From the NCBI GenBank assembly GCA_035513055.1, contig DATKCT010000119.1:1-21534 (forward strand): DNA of 21,534 nucleotides, in the 5' to 3' direction. This DNA is from DATKCT01 sp035513055. Lineage in GTDB: Bacteria > Verrucomicrobiota > Verrucomicrobiia > Verrucomicrobiales > DEV007. The position numbers were made by a program, and so were the translations under genes. The notes under the pieces are model-generated. The model was given only the letters and a program-made list of their open reading frames with translations. It was not told the DNA's origin and ran no database searches. Below, one piece after another: positions 15,230 through 21,534 of the stretch (the first letter of the stretch is position 1; each line of letters starts with the position of its first letter).

Positions 15230-15770
15230 GTGCGGGAGAGACTGCTCACAGTGAAGAAGGCGCGCGACCTGCTGAACTGGAATCACAGCGGGTTCAATCT
15301 GGACGCCGGGGAAAAGGCCGTCGCCCCCTACGACGCCGAGGGACGGCGCCGGCTCGCCGAACCGAGCGAAGCAAGATAGACCGCCGCATGGCTGCCCGCA
15401 GGGTGAGCGAAGCGAATCAATATACCTGCTCCGGGCCCCCTTTTCCCTCGAGACGATCACCTGGGAAGCCGACACGGGCCGGGTCATCTACCGCTCGAAA
15501 CGGAACTGGCGCAAGAAACGCGACTTCCAGGTCTTCAGCGCGGGTGCGTTTCTGACGGCGGCGATAGAGCATATACCGCCCAAAAGTCAGGAAACAGCCC
15601 GCTATTACGGGCTCTACTCGAACCGCCGCCGGGGGATGGATGCGAAAGCGGGGATACCCCCTCCGGTGATGGTACTACAGCCGGCAGAGTGTCCCCGGAC
15701 AACGCTCGTTTTCCATCGCGAGTTTGGGGACGGGCTGAGCCTTGCCGCATCGCATGCTGGTGCTCCCTGA
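15230..15770 (+). pseudogene. Decayed IS91-family (Y2) transposase, C-terminal fragment
   Basis: Two frames together give an IS91-type transposase segment. From 15230 (frame of 15230) comes VRERLLTVKKARDLLNWNHSGF, continuing to GRRRLAE at 15361. From 15423 (one frame over) comes YLLRAPFSLETITWE, then VIYRSKRNWRKKRDFQVF, HIPPKSQETARYYGLYSN and RRGMDAKAG. These blocks follow the order seen in IS91/IS801-like transposases (HSGF, RYxxRxPxSLE, VxYRSK, HIPxK, RYYGxYSN). The N-terminal HUH catalytic half and the C-terminal zinc-binding part are missing. A 61-base insertion (15362-15422) with an in-frame TAG breaks the gene between LAE and YLLRAP. From about 15660 to the TGA at 15768 the translation no longer resembles the family. 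It cannot encode an active transposase. Confidence 0.85.
15362..15422. repeat. 61-bp insertion inside the IS91 remnant
   Basis: Ungapped family alignment would join GAA (15359-15361) directly to TAC (15423), so 61 bases are extra. The insert carries GAGCGAAGC near both ends (15364-15372 and 15405-15413), and a short CTGC-CC-GCAG hairpin between them. This is like a very small palindromic element or a local duplication. Confidence 0.5.
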
Positions 15771-16116
15771 AATGCGTCAAGCGGCGTCAAAATTTCCTTG
15801 CTCCGCCGTAGGATTTCTGCTGAGCTGGCCGGAAATGACGCGCCATGCCCCATCCGCCTCTCTTCCTCCTCCTAGCAGTTGAACCTCCACCAACCCTCGC
15901 CTCTGGCAGGCGAGGGTCCAGGCTTTGAGAAGCGAATTCCTGCAGTTCCTAGCAGTTATCATCCAAGCTGGAAACTTGGGCCACATTAGCGCGAAGGTCC
16001 AATTCGCCGGAACGTGTTCGCTTCCCGCGGAGGAGGAACTCCACAGACATTGATCGCTCGCCTTCTCACCGTGACTTTGTCAGGCTAAAGAACGCGAACA
16101 CCCAACTCCCATCCTT
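15771..16116. other. Intergenic region upstream of the SBBP giant
   Basis: No credible gene is present. The region holds a perfect 9-bp hairpin at 15894-15916 and repeats of TCCTAGCAGTT at 15870-15880 and 15947-15957 on either side of it, with a near copy (TCCTGCAGT) at 15938. It should contain the promoter of the gene starting at 16117, but I cannot point to convincing -35/-10 boxes or a Shine-Dalgarno site. Confidence 0.5.
15894..15916. repeat. Perfect 9-bp hairpin flanked by direct repeats
   Basis: The arms CCCTCGCCT and AGGCGAGGG close a five-base loop CTGGC. No T-run follows on either strand, so an intrinsic terminator is unlikely. The flanking TCCTAGCAGTT copies suggest a small palindromic element. 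Confidence 0.5.
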
Positions 16117-19100
16117 ATGATCCGCCACATCCTCTTTCTTGCCGTGGCATTGTTAGCCTGCCCAGTCGCCGCCCATTCCGCGGAGGCGCCACGCCAGACG
16201 CGCGAACTGCTCAGCAAAATACCTTTGGTGTTCGAGCCATCGGAAGGCGGCTTCGTTTCGCGGGGCGATGGCTATGTGCTCTCGCTCACATCCGATTGGG
16301 CCACGCTTCATTTGCAGGGGCGCTCGTCGTGTTGCGGCGGCGTGGCGCCGTGGTCGGTACTGAGACTCAAAATGATTGGTGGCAACCCTCAGCCTTCCCT
16401 GGCGGGGCTTGGCAAGTTGCCGAGCATAAGTAATTATTTCGTCGGCGCCGACGCCAGCCAGTGGCGCACGCAAGTGCCGCACTTCGCCAAGGTGACATAC
16501 GAGGCCGTGTATCCCGGCGTGGACCTGATCTACTATGGCAACCAGCGGCATCTGGAGTTCGACTTCGTCCTCGCCCCAGGAGCCGATCCTAGCAAAATCG
16601 TCATGGAGTTCGAAGGCGCGGATAAGTTGCGCCTCGATTCCACGGGAAACTTGATCGCCGAGACCCCGGCGGGCGAGGTCGTGCTCCGAGCGCCAGTCAT
16701 CTTCCAAGAACTCCCAGGCGGGCGGGCCGAGATTCCTGGCGGGTTCGCCTTGGAGGAAGCCAAGCGATTGCGGTTTGAAGTTGGCCCTTACGACAAGGCT
16801 AGACCGTTGGTTATCGATCCGGTGCTGAGTTACTCGACCTATCTCGGTGGCGCGAACTCTGATGACGCCAACGGCATCGCGGTGGCCCCCGATGGGAGCA
16901 TCGTGATCGTCGGCAGAACGTCGTCACCCGTGTTCCTGGGTGGTCCTGTGTCGTGGCCGGAAAATGTCTTTGTCACGAAACTCAAGCCCGATGGATCATC
17001 TCCGATTTTTACGACTTTCTTTGCGGGGAAAGACGCCCATGGAGTCGCGGTGGATGGCGATGGAAACATCCTCTTCACGGGCCTGGGTCACTTCGATACG
17101 CCGCACATCAACTCCATCCAGCCGAAGCCCAATGTGGATTTTCTTCTGCCTGGTGATATCGGATTCGTCGCCAAACTGAACCCGGCAGGCGACCAGCTTA
17201 TCTATTCAAGCCTCCTGGGCGCAATCGTCCGGGGCGCCGGGTGGATAATTTGGCGCAACCCTCTGATCATCGACACCCGCCCGACGGCGATCGCCGTTGA
17301 TCCGCGAGGTAACGCCTACGTCACGGGATGGACGCGCTCCGCCAAGTTTCCGATCAAGAATCCCCTGCCGGGCTCCGAGGCCATTCATGGGCCAATGGTA
17401 AACGACTCGTTCGACGACACTGGCCAAGCTCTCGAAGCCTCTTTCGCCGATGCGTTTGTCCTGAAGCTCAGTCCCGCGGGCGGCTTGGAGTATTCCACCT
17501 ATCTGGGCGGCGCCAACCACGATGAAGGCAACGGCATCGCTGTCGATGAAGCCGGAGTGGCTCACATCGTGGGCAGAACGGCTTCGGGCACGGTCGCTCC
17601 GGGAAATTTTCCCCTCACTGGGGACGCTTACCAGAAGGACTTTCTTCCGCCGTTCGACGCATTCTTCCTCAAACTGGACGCGGCGGGCCAAGAAGTCCTC
17701 TACTCGACCTACCTCGGCGGCAACGCTGGTCTGGAGGTCAGACCGGCCGTGACCTCTCTTCATCACCTTTTTGATCGCCTTCGCCCGACGGTCGAGGCGA
17801 CCCTCAAACTGCGAAACCGGAGCACAAAGGATATTACGATCACAGCGATTGTTCTGGATACAACCAGGAATATGGAACTCATCGACCCGCCGAGCGCACC
17901 CTTCTCTTTGGCGGCGGGAGAGGATCTCGAACTCACGGTGAAATGTTCCGAGTGCAGCGTTCACTCCCAGGCCAACTTGCATATCAAAGCAACGGTTGAC
18001 GGTGAGCCAGGTTCAACTTTGAAATTGGGGGATATCTTCCTCAGCAGTAGCAATATTCGAATCCAGGGCGTACCCCTCGCTGAATGGCAAACGGAAGCAG
18101 TGCGAGCAGCCGCGACCTCTTTTGGTAATGACGGTGATATCGCCAGGGCGGTTGCGGTGGATAAGACAGGAAACGCCTACGTCACGGGCGCTTTTTCTTC
18201 TTTTGATTTTCCCGTGAAAGGCATGCAACGCCCCAAGCCCGAGCCTGAGGGGATCCAGCGTGAGGGGACCGACCTACTCCAGGCGTTCGTGGCCAAATTC
18301 AACGCCGCTCACCAGCTTGAGTACTCGGTGATTCTGGGGGGAAGCGACGGCGCTGTCGCGTCGGGTGTGGCAACGGATGATTCTGGCCATGCCTACGTAG
18401 TTGGACGCACTTATTCGGAAGATTTTCCTACGCAAGATCCACTGGAGTCGACTCCAGGCGGCGCTTTTGTTACCAAGTTGAGCCCGGGTGGAGACCCTAT
18501 CCTTTTCTCGACGTATCTCGGGGGATGGTCTGCCACGGCCGTGGCCCTCGACCGCGATGCAAACATCTATCTCACCGGCAACACCGGCTCCAACCTCCGA
18601 ACGGAAAAGCCGTTTCAAGCCGCGTTCGCCAGTTCGGAAGTTGGAGTCCCCGACGCCTTTGTGGCCATGATCAGCCAGGGGCAGTCCGCCGCGCAAGAAG
18701 TCCAGCTCTGGCAGAAAATCGAAATCCCCGCCCCCACGGGCAACGACGGAGCGTCCGCATTCAAGGTGGAGTTCGTCCGCATGGTCGGAGGGACGGAGAT
18801 CCGGGCGGAGGCGGAGATTTTGGCCATTCGGCCTGGCTTCGTCACCGTGCGCGTGCCGCCGGGGTTGCTGGGGCCGGCGGACTTGAACGCGCCGCCGCTG
18901 GGCGTGGACAACAATGTTAGGGCGGAAGTCCTGCGCGCCTCTGACCGGCAGGAGATCGCTCGCCAGGAGATCAGATTGCGGATGCCGCAGCCGATCCTTG
19001 TCGACGAAGTGGACGTCCGGCCAGGCGCGCCGGGAAGCCTGCGCACGCTCTTGCAGTTCGTCTTCAACAATCCCCCGCCGACCATCCACACCTTCGCCTT

Positions 19101-21534
19101 TCTTGGGAAAAGCTCCGACGGGATGCTGGGCTTGCGCGTCCTCAACAGCGAGCTGCGTTTTCCCGCCCCGCTGCGTTTCGACCTCAACGACGTCACGGTC
19201 TTCGAGCCCGGCGGCGGTTCGGCGCGCTTGCAACGCATCGGCGCGCCCTTCACCCTTCCGAACCTCGGGCCCGGCAACCAGGGAGTGCAGTTCAACGTGA
19301 CGAGGGATGGCCTCTATGTCATGGCCATCGAACCAAGCGAGAGTTCGCCGGGTCCTTTCCCGGCGCGCTATCAATTGCACCTCGCCGGCAACGTCGGCTT
19401 GCCGCGCAAATTGGTAAACGACGTGCCTGAAGCGCCTCGCGGCACGCGCTTGGACACGCTCTTCAATCATTCCGCCCCGCGCCCACAGAATCTGTCGCCC
19501 GACGGCCTAAGCGTGGCCCGCACGGCCTTGTTCAAGTTCGCCAACGTGGCCAGCGTCTCGCCCTTCGCCCGCGCGGTCTTGCTGCCGCCGGCCGGTGGTT
19601 TCGTCAACGGCATGAGGATCACGCGCGCCGCCGACCCCCCCGCGCCCTTGGAAATCACCACGCCCACCGCGCGCACGCCGGAGTTCGCTGCTCCCGTGAT
19701 CGGCAATGTCATCGACTTCACGCAGATCCCCGATCCGGCGTCTGTGACAGATCCGTCGCCCCCCTTGGCCGAGTCCGTCTGCGCGGCCATCGGCGAAAAC
19801 GATGGCAACGCCGTGACCGTGCCGAAGACTTTGGCCAGCGGCGGGGTCATCGCCAGCCTGATCCTGGACATGGGTTCGGGCCATGAAATCGTCGACGGCG
19901 CGGGCGCGGATTTCGAGGTGCTCGCGTCCGCCGGCTCCTACACCGTGCAAGTCGGGAACACGCCCTTCGCCGATTCCTTTTCCTCGTCGCTCGGCCCCTT
20001 CACCGGGGTGCGCCAGGTCGATCTGGCCGCGTCGGGCCTGAAGTCCGCGCGCTACGTCTGGATCACGCCGTCGCCGAGCGTCACGCTGGACGCCGTGCGG
20101 AACTTGAACTTCTTGGCCGACGAAATCTCCCCGACGGCAGGCCCGGTCACCCACGTGACCTCGGCGACGATCACGGCGCGGCGGGCGAAGGTTGCGGCGA
20201 ACAAGCTCGATCCGTTCCTCCAACTGATCCTGCCCAACGGGGACCTCTTCGCTGAGAACGAGGCCGGATTCGGCGACGACCTCACCCAGGATCTCAGCGA
20301 CGCGGCACTCATCAACCAAATTCTCCCGCAGGACGGCTTCTACCGGTACCTGGTGAAGGGGTTCGACAAGCAGCCGGACGAGCAGTCGATGGGCGCGTTT
20401 TTCACGCGCCTGGAAACCGCGGGCGCCTATGACCCGGTGGAACTGGTGGTCGGCAACCTTGGCGAAGCGCAGACACCCGCCCAGAGGACGGGGAACTTCT
20501 CCACGAGCCGTCAGCGGGATTCCTACCTGTTCCAGGCGGCGCCGGGGCAGACCGTCAAAATCGTGGTCAATGCGACGGGCGCGGGCCCGAAGGTCAATCC
20601 GGTGGTCGAACTCCACGATCCGGAGGATTTTCTCATTGCGGCCAACGACGATTACCTCGGGCGGGAACGCACGGCGCTGACGGCGACCTTGCCGGCGCAA
20701 GGCTTGGCCGTGGGGACGTATCGGATCGTGGTCAGTGCGGTGGACGGATTCGGGGCCGCGAGCGGATTCAACGGAGGCACGGCCCACATTCGCCAGGCGG
20801 CCACGGGAGGCTACGAACTGAAGGTCTTCACCGGGACGATGATCCAGCCGGAGGGCGCGCCTCGGATCGTCTCGCTTCAACCGGCGCAAGGGGCGCCCGG
20901 CGCCACGGTCGTCATCGCCGGCGCCGACTTTGGCGACACGCCTGGCGCAAACACCGTGCGTTTTGGCGCGGTCCAAGCCGTCGTCGCGAGCGCGACGGCC
21001 ACGCGCTTGGAGGTCACGGTTCCGGCCGGCCTGGCCGCGGGTCGAGCCGACGTGACGGTGACCGTGGGCGAAAGGTCGAGTGCGCCGGCCATGTTCACTG
21101 TCGTTGCGACCGTCCCCGACATCGACATTCAGATGGCGGGGCTCGATTTCGGAGAGGTGCCCGTCGGCCAAACCAAGGATCTGACCCTGACCGTGGCCAA
21201 CACGGGCGCCGGGGTCCTGCGCGTGTCGTCGATCACGCCGGGCAATGCGCAAATTACCGTCGTTTCGCCGTCCGTTCCGTTCGAGGTGGCCCCGGGAGCG
21301 CAACAGTCCGTGGTGTTGCGCTTCGCTCCGCAGGCCGCCGGTGCGATCGACGTCGGATTGTCCGTGCTCAGCAATGATCCCGACGAAGGCACCTTCAACG
21401 TGCCGACGACCGGCAGGACCGAAACCCAAGACCAAACGGCCCAGGCCCGCATGACCTCACTTTCGCTCCGCTTCCAGCGCGGAAGCGGAGCCTTTGCCGG
21501 ACAAACATTTTTCTTCCAACTGGGCAGCCTATTC
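16117..21534 (+). CDS. Giant secreted SBBP-repeat protein with PPC, IPT/TIG and HYDIN-like domains; 3' end outside window
   Basis: The frame is open from the ATG at 16117 to the window edge (1806 codons, no stop). A signal peptide is present (MIRHILFLAVALLACPVAAHSA); LLAC could also be read as a weak lipobox. Residues 25-235 match the domain that usually precedes SBBP repeats (YEAVYPGVDLIYYGN, then LEFDFVLAPGADPSKI). SBBP propeller blades follow, with YSTYLGG-type strands at 239, 459, 529 and 797 and YSVILGG at 736; partners read GIAVDEAGVAHIVGRT and AVAVDKTGNAYVTG. Residues 536-672 are an inserted Ig-like region. After about 850 come beta-rich modules without clear names, a bacterial pre-peptidase C-terminal domain (1465-1575, DSYLFQAAPGQTVKIVV), an IPT/TIG domain (1583-1664, VSLQPAQGAPGATVVIAGADF) and a HYDIN/choice-of-anchor D fold (1667-1769, LDFGEVPVGQTKDLTLTVAN). 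It is extracellular or surface-bound, probably adhesive; no catalytic motif is seen. It is transcribed divergently from the FG-GAP gene. Confidence 0.88.
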   Translation, partial: MIRHILFLAVALLACPVAAHSAEAPRQTRELLSKIPLVFEPSEGGFVSRGDGYVLSLTSDWATLHLQGRSSCCGGVAPWSVLRLKMIGGNPQPSLAGLGKLPSISNYFVGADASQWRTQVPHFAKVTYEAVYPGVDLIYYGNQRHLEFDFVLAPGADPSKIVMEFEGADKLRLDSTGNLIAETPAGEVVLRAPVIFQELPGGRAEIPGGFALEEAKRLRFEVGPYDKARPLVIDPVLSYSTYLGGANSDDANGIAVAPDGSIVIVGRTSSPVFLGGPVSWPENVFVTKLKPDGSSPIFTTFFAGKDAHGVAVDGDGNILFTGLGHFDTPHINSIQPKPNVDFLLPGDIGFVAKLNPAGDQLIYSSLLGAIVRGAGWIIWRNPLIIDTRPTAIAVDPRGNAYVTGWTRSAKFPIKNPLPGSEAIHGPMVNDSFDDTGQALEASFADAFVLKLSPAGGLEYSTYLGGANHDEGNGIAVDEAGVAHIVGRTASGTVAPGNFPLTGDAYQKDFLPPFDAFFLKLDAAGQEVLYSTYLGGNAGLEVRPAVTSLHHLFDRLRPTVEATLKLRNRSTKDITITAIVLDTTRNMELIDPPSAPFSLAAGEDLELTVKCSECSVHSQANLHIKATVDGEPGSTLKLGDIFLSSSNIRIQGVPLAEWQTEAVRAAATSFGNDGDIARAVAVDKTGNAYVTGAFSSFDFPVKGMQRPKPEPEGIQREGTDLLQAFVAKFNAAHQLEYSVILGGSDGAVASGVATDDSGHAYVVGRTYSEDFPTQDPLESTPGGAFVTKLSPGGDPILFSTYLGGWSATAVALDRDANIYLTGNTGSNLRTEKPFQAAFASSEVGVPDAFVAMISQGQSAAQEVQLWQKIEIPAPTGNDGASAFKVEFVRMVGGTEIRAEAEILAIRPGFVTVRVPPGLLGPADLNAPPLGVDNNVRAEVLRASDRQEIARQEIRLRMPQPILVDEVDVRPGAPGSLRTLLQFVFNNPPPTIHTFAFLGKSSDGMLGLRVLNSELRFPAPLRFDLNDVTVFEPGGGSARLQRIGAPFTLPNLGPGNQGVQFNVTRDGLYVMAIEPSESSPGPFPARYQLHLAGNVGLPRKLVNDVPEAPRGTRLDTLFNHSAPRPQNLSPDGLSVARTALFKFANVASVSPFARAVLLPPAGGFVNGMRITRAADPPAPLEITTPTARTPEFAAPVIGNVIDFTQIPDPASVTDPSPPLAESVCAAIGENDGNAVTVPKTLASGGVIASLILDMGSGHEIVDGAGADFEVLASAGSYTVQVGNTPFADSFSSSLGPFTGVRQVDLAASGLKSARYVWITPSPSVTLDAVRNLNFLADEISPTAGPVTHVTSATITARRAKVAANKLDPFLQLILPNGDLFAENEAGFGDDLTQDLSDAALINQILPQDGFYRYLVKGFDKQPDEQSMGAFFTRLETAGAYDPVELVVGNLGEAQTPAQRTGNFSTSRQRDSYLFQAAPGQTVKIVVNATGAGPKVNPVVELHDPEDFLIAANDDYLGRERTALTATLPAQGLAVGTYRIVVSAVDGFGAASGFNGGTAHIRQAATGGYELKVFTGTMIQPEGAPRIVSLQPAQGAPGATVVIAGADFGDTPGANTVRFGAVQAVVASATATRLEVTVPAGLAAGRADVTVTVGERSSAPAMFTVVATVPDIDIQMAGLDFGEVPVGQTKDLTLTVANTGAGVLRVSSITPGNAQITVVSPSVPFEVAPGAQQSVVLRFAPQAAGAIDVGLSVLSNDPDEGTFNVPTTGRTETQDQTAQARMTSLSLRFQRGSGAFAGQTFFFQLGSLF

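Noticed and set aside
15777..15986. 69-codon minus-strand frame in the SBBP upstream region
   Set aside because: It runs through the hairpin and direct repeats, has no recognised motif and no Shine-Dalgarno site; more likely non-coding.
19507..21435. Minus-strand frame (642 codons) opposite the SBBP giant
   Set aside because: The + strand is open through the whole region and encodes PPC, IPT/TIG and HYDIN-like domains. The minus frame is rich in R, H and G and has no domain.

Overview
The window reads as a GC-rich chromosomal segment from an environmental bacterium. It is most likely from the PVC group (Verrucomicrobiota or Planctomycetota), with Acidobacteriota as the alternative. This rests on family content: a secreted PQQ-type propeller with the W-x-Q-W-R-G-P N-terminus, an FG-GAP/ASPIC-UnbV protein fused to a thioredoxin-like domain and TPRs, a giant LamG/thrombospondin-type-3 protein, and an SBBP-repeat giant. 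No rRNA, tRNA or marker gene is present to fix the taxon.

Layout. (1) 1-2946, + strand: C-terminal 981 residues of a cyclic beta-1,2-glucan synthase (NdvB/GH94 type), cut by the left edge. (2) 2947-3673: mostly empty, with a possible 48-codon minus-strand ORF and a GC-rich hairpin. (3) 3674-4696, +: Gfo/Idh/MocA oxidoreductase. (4) 4697-5079: short dispersed repeats. (5) 5080-6330, +: exported PQQ-like beta-propeller. (6) 6331-7067: hairpin-rich repeat island between convergent genes, with two near-identical 173/172-bp tandem units and a partial third. (7) 7068-11273, -: 1401-residue secreted multidomain adhesin-like protein. (8) 11406-14921, -: two ORFs that read as one CRTAC1-type protein (FG-GAP + ASPIC/UnbV + TlpA-like + TPR) split by one in-frame TGA. 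(9) 14922-16116: repeat material and a decayed IS91-family transposase fragment with a 61-nt insertion. (10) 16117 to the right edge, +: at least 1806 codons of a secreted SBBP-repeat protein with C-terminal PPC, IPT/TIG and HYDIN-like domains.

There is no metabolic operon here. Four of the products (PQQ propeller, LamG protein, CRTAC1-like protein, SBBP protein) look exported, and NdvB-type enzymes make a periplasmic glucan. The shared theme is therefore envelope and extracellular function; their cooperation is inference from co-location only.

The observations most worth following are the in-frame TGA with a SECIS-like hairpin directly downstream, the repeat island with compensatory hairpin variants, and the Ig-like domain inserted inside one SBBP blade. 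I did not find a convincing new defence system or mobile system.
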